This document shows positions 9,263 through 18,340 of a stretch of 64,000 nucleotides of DNA, piece by piece; the stretch's first letter is position 1, and each line of letters opens with the position of its first letter. A program made the translations under genes and the position numbers. Origin of the DNA: Cyanomargarita calcarea GSE-NOS-MK-12-04C (GTDB taxonomy: Bacteria > Cyanobacteriota > Cyanobacteriia > Cyanobacteriales > Nostocaceae); NCBI GenBank assembly GCA_019359595.1, contig JAHHGZ010000004.1, positions 220,999 to 284,998 on the forward strand, written 5' to 3'. A model generated the notes under the pieces. The model was not told where the DNA came from and made no database searches. It was given only the letters and a program-made list of their open reading frames with translations.

Positions 9263-9946
9263 GTGTATTTACTCATTCCAGCCGCAGGAACGGGACGAAG
9301 AATGGGCAGCAACCGGAACAAACTGCTGCTACTTTTGCGATCGCAACCGATTATTAGCTGGACTCTACTAGCTGCTGAAGCTTCACAACACATCCGTTGG
9401 ATTGGAATTATTTGCCAACCCACCGACTGGGAGGACTTTAAAAATATTATTGCTGACTGTCAGCTAACCAAAAAAGTCGAGTTAATTAAAGGTGGTTCTA
9501 CCCGCCAAGAATCGGTTTACAATGGCTTGCAGGCGCTGCCAGATGGAGCAGAACAAGTGTTAATCCACGATGGAGCTAGATGCCTTGCTACGCCAGAATT
9601 ATTAGATAGATGTGCTTTATCGATTTGCGATTGTTCTGGTTTGATTGCCGCTGTCCCAGTCAAAGATACGATTAAAGTGGTAAACGAATGCGGCATAATT
9701 CAAAGTACACCCGACCGCCGACAACTTTGGGCTGCCCAAACTCCTCAAGGATTTGATGTCAAATTGTTGAAGCAATGCCACGATGAAGGTGTACGTCAAG
9801 GTTGGGAAGTTACCGACGATGCTGCTTTGTTTGAAAAATGCGGCATCGAAGTCAAGATTGTTCCAGGTGAAGAAACAAATCTAAAAGTCACTACTCCACA
9901 AGATTTGGCGATCGCAGAATTTATCCTCAAATCTCAACTGGAATAA
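9263..9946 (+). CDS. ispD: 2-C-methyl-D-erythritol 4-phosphate cytidylyltransferase
   Basis: A 227-residue enzyme of the MEP isoprenoid pathway. It joins CTP and methylerythritol phosphate to give CDP-ME. The N-terminal nucleotide-binding loop IPAAGTGRRMGSNRNK and the signature VLIHDGARCLATPEL (about residues 93-107) are visible, as are AVPVKDTIK and TPQGF(D). The C-terminal VTDDAALFE motif completes the family pattern. Length is normal. The start is GTG at 9263, chosen because AAGGAAC lies about 10 bases upstream and the next residues (YLLIPAAGTG) begin the conserved core. A later MEP enzyme, ispG, lies 7 kb downstream on the same strand. Confidence 0.95.
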   Translation: MYLLIPAAGTGRRMGSNRNKLLLLLRSQPIISWTLLAAEASQHIRWIGIICQPTDWEDFKNIIADCQLTKKVELIKGGSTRQESVYNGLQALPDGAEQVLIHDGARCLATPELLDRCALSICDCSGLIAAVPVKDTIKVVNECGIIQSTPDRRQLWAAQTPQGFDVKLLKQCHDEGVRQGWEVTDDAALFEKCGIEVKIVPGEETNLKVTTPQDLAIAEFILKSQLE

Positions 9947-10131
9947 GAATTGTAATATGTATTGACTTTGCCAAAAAAAACTGATAGATTCTGCCCCACT
10001 TGTGATTCGTCCTTTGACAATAACTTTAGGAATCATTCATGCAGCGTTTGTCTATGTCCTCTGTCCTTTGTATGAGTGTTTTGTGACAAATGACTAATGA
10101 CTAATGACTACTCACCAATGGCGTCATACTA
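9947..10131. repeat. spacer with (TGACTAA)n heptanucleotide repeat
   Basis: Around 10084-10112 the 7-base unit TGACTAA is repeated about three and a half times, just upstream of scpB. This is an STRR-type repeat of the kind common in heterocystous cyanobacteria. Confidence 0.6.
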
Positions 10132-10662
10132 ATGAGTGCAGCGACTAAGATAGAAGCGATTCTTTACTTAAAAGGTAAGCCCCTGTCGCTCGGTGAAATT
10201 GCCGAGTATGCCGCGTGCGATCGCGGTACTGTTGAGGAAGGCATCATTGATTTAATAGACGACTATGCCCGTCGAGATAGCGCCTTAGAAGTTGTAGAAA
10301 CTCCAAACGGTTACAGTCTGCAACTGCGCTCCGGCTATCATGACTTAGTGCAAACCCTAATTCCAGTCGAATTAGGTGTGGGTGCATTGCGAACTCTAGC
10401 AGCGATCGCCTTGAATAGCCCCATGCTTCAAACTGACTTAATCAACGTGCGTGGTTCAGGTGCATATCAACACGTTCAGGAATTAGTGGAACAAGGATTT
10501 GTCAAGAAAAGGCGAGACAGTGACTCTCGATCTTACTCCCTACAAGTAACGCCAAAATTTCATCAGTATTTCCAAATCGAGCAGCTACCCCAACCATTCA
10601 CCCCCAGTCCAATTCAAAGACAGCTAGAACTACAATTGGAGCCAGAACCAGAACCCGCTTGA
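10132..10662 (+). CDS. scpB: Segregation and condensation protein B
   Basis: A 176-residue ScpB, which with ScpA and SMC forms the bacterial condensin that compacts and segregates chromosomes. Two winged-helix units are readable: residues about 3-80 (KIEAILYLKGKPLSLGEIAE, first helix-turn-helix) and about 90-150 (LRTLAAIALNSPMLQTDLIN, then VQELVEQGFVKKRRDSDSRSY). The C-terminus ends in a Pro/Glu-rich tail (EPEPEPA). The heptanucleotide array and repeat core begin right after the TGA stop. No scpA is visible in this window. Confidence 0.93.
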   Translation: MSAATKIEAILYLKGKPLSLGEIAEYAACDRGTVEEGIIDLIDDYARRDSALEVVETPNGYSLQLRSGYHDLVQTLIPVELGVGALRTLAAIALNSPMLQTDLINVRGSGAYQHVQELVEQGFVKKRRDSDSRSYSLQVTPKFHQYFQIEQLPQPFTPSPIQRQLELQLEPEPEPA

Positions 10663-10663
10663 A

Positions 10664-10766
10664 TGAAGGAAGAAGGAAGAAGGAAGAAGGAAGAAGGAAG
10701 AAGGTTTATATATGTGAACCTGGAACCCAACTCAAAACGGGCGACCCCGATCGAACCGGGGTATTA
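10664..10766 (+). repeat. (GAAGGAA)n array plus conserved core, copy A
   Basis: About five and a half copies of GAAGGAA (10665-10703) start two bases after the scpB stop. They run into a core beginning GGTTTATATATGTG, then containing CCCAACTCAAAACGG and ending GGGGTATTA. The same core follows the same kind of array at 14088-14240, and recurs at 52366-52435. An open frame across this repeat (10663-10905) is an artefact of the array. Confidence 0.8.
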
Positions 10767-10982
10767 CAGCACTCTTGAGATCAATGAGGTACAGTGTTTC
10801 ATTTTAAAACTCTTGTGGGGGAGCCAGTGCGTTGCTTATTTTCCCAAGGCACGTTTTGGGGGGAAGCGGAGGAACATAAGCTGCCGCCCCGTTGTAGCAC
10901 CTTAGGTTGGGCATCTTGAACCGCCCGATTGTACTTCACTCACTTGAAATCTGCTGTAAACCCCCCAGCGAGGATAAAAATT
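10767..10982. repeat. mosaic of dispersed intergenic repeats
   Basis: Non-coding. The segment with GGGGGAGCCAGTGCGTTG near 10817-10834, followed by a C/G-rich stretch, resembles a widespread Nostocales intergenic repeat as I remember it. No gene is evident. Confidence 0.4.
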
Positions 10983-11133
10983 AGGACTTACGCAAAACAA
11001 TTAAAAAATTAACCGCCAAGTACGCCAAGTACGCCAAGTACGCCATAGGCGCTCTCGTCGCAAGCGTCCCGTCAGGGATACGCCTGGAGTTTCGGTAGAG
11101 ATAAGAGTTTCAGAGAGTTTTTGCGTAAGTCCT
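10983..11133. mobile_element. MITE-like element with 15-bp terminal inverted repeats
   Basis: AGGACTTACGCAAAA (10983-10997) is exactly complementary to TTTTGCGTAAGTCCT (11119-11133), enclosing 121 bp with no coding capacity. The interior has a 9-base tandem unit CGCCAAGTA repeated three times (about 11012-11041). A single decayed end, TTTTTTGCGTAAGTGCTG, lies at 16683-16700. Size and ends fit a non-autonomous transposon moved in trans. I could not identify target-site duplications. Confidence 0.7.
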
Positions 11134-11352
11134 GAAAATATTGAACAGTTATCACTAAAGCAACAAGATTCCTATTGTGTGATGTATCAGTCAACGTAAG
11201 TCAACTGATAACTGTTTAACTATTCCAGGATGATGTGGTACAACCTCTACCAAAGTATTTAGAAATACTTCGTACTCTTGGAGGAGTTAAGGTGTCTGTC
11301 AGTTCTACTATGGTTTAGAGTAGAATTAGCAATTAAGCTAAAAAAACTGCCA

Positions 11353-11691
11353 ATGGAGTTTAATCCTGACTTTCTTTCTGACAACTCTGAGGAACACCCC
11401 AACCAGCTTTTTAGTGACAACTTAGAGGATAATCCCAACCAATTACTCAAATACCTGCAGCACCAGTCTCCTGAAGTGCTAGCCCGCGTCGCCCAGGCTG
11501 TCAGTCCCGAAATCAAGCAGATTATTTCGCAAAACGTCCAGGGGCTTGTGGGGATGCTGCCTGCAGAAAGTTTCAATGTCCAGATTACAACAGATCGGGA
11601 CAATTTGGCCGGTCTGTTAGCCTCAGCAATGATGACGGGGTACTTCCTGCGTCAGATGGAACAACGGATGCAGTTAGAGCAAAAGTTATGA
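11353..11691 (+). CDS. DUF760 family protein
   Basis: A 112-residue soluble protein of the cyanobacterial and plastid DUF760 family, function unknown. The core LLKYLQHQSPEVLARVAQ, then IISQNVQGLVGMLP and LASAMMTGYFLRQMEQRM, is the conserved family block. The residues before it (SDNSEEHPNQLFSDNLEDNPNQ) are an acidic near-repeat. I chose the ATG at 11353. The frame is open to a TTG at 11278, but the extra 25 residues are basic/hydrophobic and unlike the family. A GTTGTTG-type heptad repeat starts at the stop codon. Confidence 0.85.
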   Translation: MEFNPDFLSDNSEEHPNQLFSDNLEDNPNQLLKYLQHQSPEVLARVAQAVSPEIKQIISQNVQGLVGMLPAESFNVQITTDRDNLAGLLASAMMTGYFLRQMEQRMQLEQKL

Positions 11692-11755
11692 GTTGTTGGT
11701 TGTTGGTTGTCAATTTATAACTCCTAACTGCTAACTTCTAACTCCTAACTCCTGG
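11689..11755. repeat. heptanucleotide repeats between convergent genes
   Basis: Starting at the TGA of the DUF760 gene, TTGTTGG units run to about 11710. They are followed by TAACTCC-type heptads (about 11718-11755) that reach the stop codon of the leftward protease gene. Both are STRR-type arrays filling the whole convergent spacer. Confidence 0.7.
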
Positions 11756-12961
11756 CTATTTTTTGGGATAAGCCCCTGACTGAACCTTAAGAGTTTGCAT
11801 TTTGTCACCGCGAATGATTTCCATTTCCAGGATGTCACCTACTGTGCTTGACTCTACCAGCTTTTGAACCTGTGCTGCGGTTTTTACTGGTTTGCGGTTA
11901 ACTTTTTGAATCAAGTCTCCAACACGCAGTCCACCTTTCTGTGCTGGCGATTTATCCATCACATTCTTGATGGCAATACCAGCATCTTGCTTGATGTTGA
12001 GATTATTTTCTTGATTGATTTGCTGTTTTTTATTAGGGGAAAGGTCTACCATTTCAATACCTAAAAACGGATGCTCCACACGCCCTTTGGTAAAGAGCTC
12101 ATTGGCGATGCGAGCAGCAGTTTCAATGGGGATAGCAAAGCCGAGCCCTTGAGCATCGGCTCGAATAGCAGTGTTCACGCCAATTACTTCCCCTTGGGAA
12201 TTTAATAAAGGTCCACCAGAATTACCAGGGTTGATTGCGGCATCGGTTTGGATAAAGCTGACTCGCTTATCTGGGACACCAACTTGAGCGCTGGTGCGGT
12301 CTGTAGCGCTAACAATACCGATGGTCACAGTATTATCTAAACCCAGAGGATTGCCAATCGCGATCGCCCACTGTCCCGGTATCAAATTAGTGGAATTACC
12401 GATTTTAACTGTTGGTAATTTATCAGCATCAATCTTCACCACAGCCACATCTGTAACTGAATCAACACCTGCGACCTTACCCTCAAAAGAACGGCCATCT
12501 TTGAGGGTGACTTGTACTGTATCTGTATCCGCCACTACGTGAGCATTGGTCAAGATTTCCCCATATTGGCTCAAAATAAAACCAGAACCTGTACCGCGTT
12601 CAATTCGCTCTTGGGGAATTGGTTGCTCGTCCTCACCAAAAAATCGGCGTAGTAGAGGATTTTTTAAAGCATCAGAGATGGGGTTTGGAACCTTGCGGGT
12701 GGCATTAATTCGTACAACCGCTGGACCGGTTCTTTGGACTGCACCAGCAATAAAATTTACACTATCGCCTGCTGTAGCCCCAATTGGTGCCCCGATAGGA
12801 TTGGGAATTGCAGTTTCCGCAGGCGACGATACTGTTACATTTCTTAATTCTTGAAAGGAGCGAGTTTGTGGCAGGAAATAGCGACTGCCGAATAAGCCTG
12901 CACCACCGCCAACAGTCACTAAGGACAGATAAACGGCAAGTTGCTTCATAGATAACTTCAT
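11756..12961 (-). CDS. HtrA/HhoA-type trypsin-like serine protease with PDZ domain
   Basis: A Deg-family protease of the cell envelope for damaged-protein turnover. An N-terminal hydrophobic segment (QLAVYLSLVTVGGGAGLFG) acts as signal or anchor. The protease domain shows His in LTNAHVVAD, Asp in VTDVAVVKID and Ser in NPGNSGGPLL. One PDZ domain follows (GIAIKNVMDKSPAQKGGLRVGD). This architecture matches cyanobacterial HhoA/HhoB/HtrA; which paralogue cannot be decided here. Several ATGs occur at the 5' end (13015, 12967, 12961, 12949). I prefer 12961 (MKLSMKQLAVYL), which puts a short basic region just before the hydrophobic segment. No clear ribosome site decides it. Confidence 0.9.
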   Translation of the reverse strand: MKLSMKQLAVYLSLVTVGGGAGLFGSRYFLPQTRSFQELRNVTVSSPAETAIPNPIGAPIGATAGDSVNFIAGAVQRTGPAVVRINATRKVPNPISDALKNPLLRRFFGEDEQPIPQERIERGTGSGFILSQYGEILTNAHVVADTDTVQVTLKDGRSFEGKVAGVDSVTDVAVVKIDADKLPTVKIGNSTNLIPGQWAIAIGNPLGLDNTVTIGIVSATDRTSAQVGVPDKRVSFIQTDAAINPGNSGGPLLNSQGEVIGVNTAIRADAQGLGFAIPIETAARIANELFTKGRVEHPFLGIEMVDLSPNKKQQINQENNLNIKQDAGIAIKNVMDKSPAQKGGLRVGDLIQKVNRKPVKTAAQVQKLVESSTVGDILEMEIIRGDKMQTLKVQSGAYPKK

Positions 12962-13196
12962 AATCATTACGCTTAAGGACAGCAATGTTTCGGCGCTGTT
13001 TCTAAGTGTAGTCAAGCAATTGTCAACTTGACAGATAAATTTGACAGAAACAGCGTTACGATCTTAAATTTTGGATTAGTCATTAGTCATTGAGCAATTT
13101 AATTTGTCCAAGGGGTAAGGGCTAAAGCGTAAGAATTAATTTTCTTCTTGCCCTTTACCTTTACCCCTCTTACTCTCCCCATCCTTTTTTGTGTAC

Positions 13197-14081
13197 ATGA
13201 TTTTTCGCGTTTCCCTATTGTTTCTCTCTACCCTATTCAGTATGCATGGGGTAGTATCCGCATTTCCTGACATAGTAATTGCCCAAACTCCTACTGGTAA
13301 TTGTCCAACTCCTGCCCTCGCACGTTTTCAACGTTACAAAGCGGCTCGTAATGAAACTGTAGAGAGCATAGCTGCCCGTTACAATCTGGCTCCCGAAACT
13401 ATTATCGACATGAATCCAGGGATACGTAAAGGTACGGTTGCTATCGGTAGCGAAATTTTGATTCCTCCTTACAATGGTATTGTGATCGAAGTGTCTGGCA
13501 AACAAAGTTGGCGGCAAATAGCACAGAAATATAAAGTCCGTGCTGATGCGTTATTTGAATTGAATGGCTGTCAACCACCATCTAAATTAGCCTTTATACC
13601 AGTAAGCGGCTCCTCAAATCGTGCGGCAGCGCTTGCATCCCCCACAAAAGATGACAATAAACCCATTCAAATAAGTGGCTATCCTTTAAAAGAAGTGGCA
13701 AAGGTAGCCTTACCTTATGGCTGGCAGATTAATCGCACTACAGGTGAAGTGTTCTTTCATAGTGGCGTGGATTTACTGGCAGCAGTTGGAAGCAAGGTAC
13801 AGGCGATCGCACCGGGAACAGTAGCCTTTGCCGGGGAGCAAGGTAGTTACGGTAAATTGATTGTGATTAACCACGGAGGGGGATTGCAAAGCCGTTACGC
13901 CCAACTTGAGGATATGAAAGTTACCGTCGGTCAACAAATTGAACAGGGAGACGAACTTGGAGGTGTCGGTACAAGCGGACAACCGACCTTAAGCCAACCC
14001 CATCTACATTTTGAAATCCGTGCCAGTTCATCCCTTGGTTGGATTGCCAAAGATCCAGAAGCTTATATGAAGCAGTATTGA
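13197..14081 (+). CDS. LysM-containing M23 family metallopeptidase
   Basis: A 294-residue exported peptidoglycan-associated protein. A signal peptide (FRVSLLFLSTLFSMHGVVSA) is followed by two LysM-like modules: RYKAARNETVESIAARYNLA with GSEILIPPY, then SGKQSWRQIAQKYKV. The C-terminal M23 domain has zinc ligands in FHSGVD (about residues 182-187) and HLHFE (about 270-274). It probably cleaves or remodels peptidoglycan cross-links, as NlpD/EnvC-type proteins do. The ATG at 13197 is preferred over the GTG at 13191. It lies divergent from the HtrA gene. A long (GAAGGAA)n array begins a few bases after the stop. Confidence 0.92.
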   Translation: MIFRVSLLFLSTLFSMHGVVSAFPDIVIAQTPTGNCPTPALARFQRYKAARNETVESIAARYNLAPETIIDMNPGIRKGTVAIGSEILIPPYNGIVIEVSGKQSWRQIAQKYKVRADALFELNGCQPPSKLAFIPVSGSSNRAAALASPTKDDNKPIQISGYPLKEVAKVALPYGWQINRTTGEVFFHSGVDLLAAVGSKVQAIAPGTVAFAGEQGSYGKLIVINHGGGLQSRYAQLEDMKVTVGQQIEQGDELGGVGTSGQPTLSQPHLHFEIRASSSLGWIAKDPEAYMKQY

Positions 14082-14240
14082 ATGAATGAAGGAAGAAGGA
14101 AGAAGGAAGAAGGAAGAAGGAAGAAGGAAGAAGGAAGAAGGAAGAAGGAAGAAGGAAGAAGGAAGAAGGAAGAGGTTTATATATGTGGACTGTGGACCCC
14201 AACTCAAAACGGACGACCCATATAAGGTCGGGGTATTAAA
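14082..14240 (+). repeat. (GAAGGAA)n array plus conserved core, copy B
   Basis: About twelve GAAGGAA units (14088-14172) follow the stop of the M23 gene. They lead into the core GGTTTATATATGTGG, CCCCAACTCAAAACGG and GGGGTATTAAA (14174-14240), nearly identical to copy A. Confidence 0.85.
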
Positions 14241-14562
14241 CGCCCAGTTCCTGGATAATAATGCGGAAAAAGCCAGAGTTTGAGGTTACGATTTTTGCTC
14301 TCAACCCAGTTTCTGGCATTGGTGCATTCCCGTTAGTTAAAAGAAGTTAATCGTTTCCTTGAAACCTCCCCGCTTTAAAAAACGGGGATTCTAAACGGAT
14401 GTTGCTCCGTGGACAAATTTTGCACTAAAGCGAATCTTCTGTCCGGCGCATTCGTGGTGGAAAAACGCTTACAATAATTAAGAGACTATATATATTAGTG
14501 CATATTTTGGTTACAGTAATAAGCTGATTTTGTAGGTCAAAGTTAACTGACTGTTGAGGCTC
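14241..14562. other. spacer with a G+C-rich hairpin
   Basis: Non-coding. A hairpin CCCCGCTTTAAAAAACGGGG lies at about 14368-14387. Such hairpins can mark the ends of IS200/IS605-type elements, but no transposase is nearby. Nothing else recognised. Confidence 0.4.
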
Positions 14563-15594
14563 TCACTCTTCCGCAATGTTTATAGTAGATTTAATTAGGT
14601 GCATCCCAGCCTCCGCAAACCTTTTAAAAGCTGCATCCGCCATTTCTGTATAGTCAACCACATCATTAACGACAACTGGTGAAGTGCAATCTTCCAAAAG
14701 ATAGACTTTTTCAGCTAAACTAGCATCTACCTGCTGAATTTCTGTTAATAAATCATCAATTGTCCAAGCAACACAATGACTTTTTGCTTGTCCGCCAATA
14801 ATTACCGCATCATATTCAAAAAGTTGCTGAATTAAGCGCGTATTTTTTTGAGCAATTGGATTATTGTCAAAACCTTCCAAAACCTCTGGACGTAAAATAG
14901 AATAATTTTCAGTTAAAGGATTCTCACCTTTAATTTCAAATTGCGTTTGACTATTACGCGCAATGCAATGAAAAAATATTGCTTCTTCTACAGATGAAAC
15001 CAAAGCATGACCAATACCGCCCAACATCGAATGATAGGGCCAAATCGTCAGCGGATATTTATCATCTTGACTTAATTTTTTAACGTAATAATAGGCGTGT
15101 TTTTCTAACAATTGATAATTGCTAGTAATACTATTAGCAACCGCTGGGTTAACTTTCCAAATACCTTTTTCAATATCTTTTGACGTGATGCTAGTCGCAG
15201 CAGGTGTGGGATGTTCTCCTACAGAGTTTATCCAAAATATAGGATGAAAAATTTGCATCGCCGTGTGAGTATCCATCGTCGGTACAATAGTTGTAATTGC
15301 ACCCAGATTGCGATAAATAAATTCACACAATCGTTTATTATCATCTACAGCACCCGTGCCAGATTTTCCACCTACAAATAATTCAAAATCGGGGATGCAG
15401 AAGGTATTTTGCACATCAATTAATAATAGGCAAATACGAGTTTCGTCTGCAAATGCGGGTTTGATATCGTGTTGTTTTGCCCATGTTTGAGCTTCTACAG
15501 CGCGTTGTTGGTAAGGTACGCGCCAGACTTCGCCGACTTTTTCAGCGTTAAAGTGCGAGGGAATTGGTAGTTGAGTGGTTACTTGGGTGTTCAT
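14563..15594 (-). CDS. isochorismatase/nicotinamidase-family cysteine hydrolase
   Basis: A 343-residue hydrolase of the isochorismatase-like fold. The strand ICLLLIDVQNTFC places the catalytic Asp at about residue 60. The nucleophilic Cys lies in GGQAKSHCVAWTI (about residues 263-275). The His pair expected for metal binding could be in PTMDTHTAMQIFHP. At 343 residues it is longer than classic nicotinamidases (about 200), with an N-terminal extension of 50 residues and an insertion between the catalytic elements. Nicotinamide deamidation in NAD salvage is the likeliest activity, but related amidases share these motifs. It is monocistronic, leftward. Confidence 0.75.
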   Translation of the reverse strand: MNTQVTTQLPIPSHFNAEKVGEVWRVPYQQRAVEAQTWAKQHDIKPAFADETRICLLLIDVQNTFCIPDFELFVGGKSGTGAVDDNKRLCEFIYRNLGAITTIVPTMDTHTAMQIFHPIFWINSVGEHPTPAATSITSKDIEKGIWKVNPAVANSITSNYQLLEKHAYYYVKKLSQDDKYPLTIWPYHSMLGGIGHALVSSVEEAIFFHCIARNSQTQFEIKGENPLTENYSILRPEVLEGFDNNPIAQKNTRLIQQLFEYDAVIIGGQAKSHCVAWTIDDLLTEIQQVDASLAEKVYLLEDCTSPVVVNDVVDYTEMADAAFKRFAEAGMHLIKSTINIAEE

Positions 15595-15915
15595 ATTATT
15601 AAATGCTTCACTTAATAAACATCATCGTGAGAACATGACGGGCCGACAAGCGCCCCAGAATACATATACAGTAAAGATTTGAGCAAAATATGGTAAAAAA
15701 ACATACGTCTGCCACTCTCAACAAAACTTATCTATTGATAAAATATTACTTAATTATACTAAACACACTTAGAAAATCAACTAAAGCTTCAAGCCATGCT
15801 CTCCATACACTGTCAGTCTTGCCGTCCAAACCAAATACATTATCAGAACAAGCAGCATTGATAGTATGTGCTGCATCCCGTGATATAAGGAAAATATCAC
15901 CCGCAGCTTTAAACA
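15595..15915. other. spacer between nicotinamidase-like gene and PD-(D/E)XK gene
   Basis: An open frame at 15690-15929 overlaps the next gene by 14 bp, but its composition (Ser/Leu/Lys-rich, no pattern) does not look like a real protein. The spacer presumably holds two divergent promoters. Nothing else is seen. Confidence 0.45.
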
Positions 15916-16539
15916 ATGTCACTTCTTGACTCGAATCAAAGTTATACTTTCAGCCGATACTTTGAGCTTGGCTTTGAAGCTAGCGAACTCGCTAAAGAAT
16001 TCGGCTATGGGTTAACTCGAAAAATGCTCAATTTGCCGCAGTTTCCTGACGAACTCGATCGGTTGGAAGAATTGCGTAATCGGATTGAAGAGGTACTACC
16101 ATTTGTACCATTGACTAACGAATTAGCAAGAAGAGAAATTCTCATTTCACGGGTGGTGACGGAGTTGATTCACTATACCCAGGCAGAATTACGGATTGAA
16201 TATACCTTGAAGGTTTCTAATTGGTTTCAAGGCAATTTAAATTATTTTCTGCGGTTAAATAGCAGCAATCAACTATTAGTAATTGAGGCAAAATACGAAG
16301 ATTTGACACGAGGTTTTACGCAGTTAGTAGCTGAAATGGTGGCAATCGACCAGTGGGAAGGAGCAACTACAGTCTCCCAACAACCGATTTTAATTGGCGT
16401 TGTTTCTACAGGCACAATCTGGCAATTTGGTAGACTTGACCGCATAGCAAAGCATTTTGAACAGGGGATTAATAGCTATCGGGTTCCGGAAGATTTGGAG
16501 CAGGTTATGCGAATATTAGTAGCAGCTTTAAAAAAATGA
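15916..16539 (+). CDS. hypothetical protein with PD-(D/E)XK nuclease-like core
   Basis: A 207-residue protein. Residues about 115-140 read NQLLVIEAKYEDLTRGFTQL. A hydrophobic strand ending in E-x-K, followed by a helix with a Q two turns on, is the usual core of the PD-(D/E)XK nuclease superfamily. An upstream acidic residue may come from ELRIEYTLK (about 93-101). Such single-domain proteins are common in cyanobacteria and their role is unknown. It stands alone. The stop codon TGA is followed directly by a short GAAGGAA-type repeat. The nuclease reading is inferred from one motif. Confidence 0.7.
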   Translation: MSLLDSNQSYTFSRYFELGFEASELAKEFGYGLTRKMLNLPQFPDELDRLEELRNRIEEVLPFVPLTNELARREILISRVVTELIHYTQAELRIEYTLKVSNWFQGNLNYFLRLNSSNQLLVIEAKYEDLTRGFTQLVAEMVAIDQWEGATTVSQQPILIGVVSTGTIWQFGRLDRIAKHFEQGINSYRVPEDLEQVMRILVAALKK

Positions 16540-16916
16540 AGGAAGAAGGAATTTGTGTAATTGGTGGGGGACACGGAACCCGTTTGGATTGAAGTTAAAA
16601 AGAAGACTTCTTCCTTCTTTCTTTCTTTGTTAAATCCATCTGCGGTTTTTAAACTCTTTAATGTATGACATCAGAAATTTAATTTTTTGCGTAAGTGCTG
16701 TAAAAATTAAATACAAAATCATTTTAATTGCTGAGAATAATTAGTCACTCAGTAATAACGCTTCAGTAAACAAACTGAATATTAATCCTTGAAAAGATAT
16801 CTCTTAGTGAGTTATTTCCAGAAATATTGCGAAAAAAAGCCCCAAATGTGGCAATCTGAAAAGCAGAGCGTTTTAAAATCTGATATCTTCTCTACAGAAA
16901 TCTACCTAAACAGGTT
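16540..16916. other. spacer upstream of ispG with long inverted repeat and MITE remnant
   Basis: GAAGGAAGAAG directly after the stop codon (16538-16548) is complementary to CTTCTTCCTTC (about 16607-16617) and could form a transcript-end hairpin for the preceding gene. A decayed end of the AGGACTTACGC MITE lies at 16683-16700. The rest is AT-rich, presumably the ispG promoter region. Confidence 0.5.
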
Positions 16917-18140
16917 ATGCAAACCCTGCCTACGCTTACAACTCCTAATACCTTATTTAGTCAACCGATTGACACTACTATTAAGCGGCTCAAAACCCGT
17001 CCCGTCAAGGTGGGTAGCGTTATTATTGGAGGTGGCTACCCTGTCGTAGTCCAGTCGATGATTAATGAGGATACCCTTGATATTGATGGTTCTGTGGCCG
17101 GTATTCGTCGCTTGCATGAAATTGGCTGCGAAATTGTCCGCGTGACGGTGCCAAGTATGGCTCATGCTAAAGCTTTAGCAGAAATTAAACAAAAATTAAT
17201 TAAAACATACCTTGATGTGCCCATCGTGGCTGATGTGCATCACAATGGCATGAAAATTGCGGTGGAAGTAGCTAAACATATAGAAAAAGTACGGATTAAT
17301 CCGGGGTTGTATGTGTTTGAAAAGCCAAACACCAGCAGAACCGAATTTACTGATGGTGAATTTAACGAAATTGGGGATAAAATCCGCGAAACTCTAGAAC
17401 CACTGGTGATTTCCCTGCGAGATCAAGGCAAAGCCATGCGAATTGGGGTAAATCACGGCTCTTTAGCAGAAAGGATGCTGTTTACCTACGGCGACACCCC
17501 CCAAGGAATGGTAGAATCGGCACTGGAATTTATTCGGATTTGTGAATCGCTAAACTTCCGAAATATAGTCATTTCTATGAAAGCCTCGCGGGTTCCCGTG
17601 ATGGTCGCAGCTTATCGCCTGATGGCAAAGCGGATGAATGATTTAGGTATGGATTATCCATTGCATTTGGGTGTCACCGAAGCTGGTGATGGCGAATACG
17701 GACGGATTAAGTCTACCGCCGGTATTGCGACTTTATTAGCGGATGGCATTGGTGATACAATTCGCGTATCTCTGACAGAAGCACCAGAAAAAGAAATTCC
17801 CGTTTGCTATAGCATTTTGCAGGCTTTGGGATTGCGAAAAACAATGGTCGAGTATGTCGCTTGTCCTTCCTGTGGACGCACTTTATTCAATTTGGAAGAA
17901 GTGTTACACAAAGTCCGGGAAGCAACCAACCATCTGACTGGGTTAGATATTGCAGTTATGGGCTGTATTGTCAATGGACCTGGAGAAATGGCAGATGCAG
18001 ACTATGGTTATGTTGGCAAGACTCCCGGTTTTATTTCTTTGTATCGCGGCAGAGAAGAAATCAAGAAAGTCCCAGAAGACAAAGGCGTTGATGAATTGAT
18101 TGACTTGATTAAAGCTGATGGACGGTGGGTAGAACCATAA
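16917..18140 (+). CDS. ispG: 4-hydroxy-3-methylbut-2-en-1-yl diphosphate synthase
   Basis: A 407-residue IspG/GcpE, the penultimate MEP-pathway step, which reductively opens MEcPP to HMBPP using a [4Fe-4S] cluster and, in cyanobacteria, ferredoxin. The TIM-barrel part starts at [19 protein letters not shown]. The cluster ligands are the cysteines of [12 protein letters not shown] (about residues 315-326) and [10 protein letters not shown], followed by a Glu needed for catalysis. It is the short bacterial form without the plant insertion. The ATG at 16917 is in the expected place. This is the second MEP gene in the window after ispD. Confidence 0.96.
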   Translation: MQTLPTLTTPNTLFSQPIDTTIKRLKTRPVKVGSVIIGGGYPVVVQSMINEDTLDIDGSVAGIRRLHEIGCEIVRVTVPSMAHAKALAEIKQKLIKTYLDVPIVADVHHNGMKIAVEVAKHIEKVRINPGLYVFEKPNTSRTEFTDGEFNEIGDKIRETLEPLVISLRDQGKAMRIGVNHGSLAERMLFTYGDTPQGMVESALEFIRICESLNFRNIVISMKASRVPVMVAAYRLMAKRMNDLGMDYPLHLGVTEAGDGEYGRIKSTAGIATLLADGIGDTIRVSLTEAPEKEIPVCYSILQALGLRKTMVEYVACPSCGRTLFNLEEVLHKVREATNHLTGLDIAVMGCIVNGPGEMADADYGYVGKTPGFISLYRGREEIKKVPEDKGVDELIDLIKADGRWVEP

Positions 18141-18340
18141 ACTTACTGGTTAGTGGTTGACGGTTGACTGTTGAGTGTTAACCGCCACCCTTTGTTAGCT
18201 TTGTAATAACAAACGCAGTACTTCGGTGGATTTTAAATCATTTTTCCGCAAATAAGGATACATATTGGGTCTGTACACTAGTTGCCTGTGTTAGATTGGG
18301 CATACTGACTATATATTTCCCTAGCCGCGCAGCTGTAATT

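Noticed and set aside
10741..10766. CCCCGGTTCGATCGGGG (reverse strand), which looks like a tRNA T-arm
   Set aside because: No matching acceptor stem, D-arm or anticodon arm lies at the right distance, and other copies of the repeat do not keep the T-arm. It is part of the repeat core.
10663..10905. 80-codon ORF starting MKEEGRRKKEEGRR
   Set aside because: It is created by the GAAGGAA array and runs into a dispersed repeat; no protein pattern outside the repeat. The same applies to 14086-14283.
15690..15929. 79-codon ORF overlapping the PD-(D/E)XK gene
   Set aside because: Unpatterned composition, no ribosome site of note, and it overlaps a far better supported gene.
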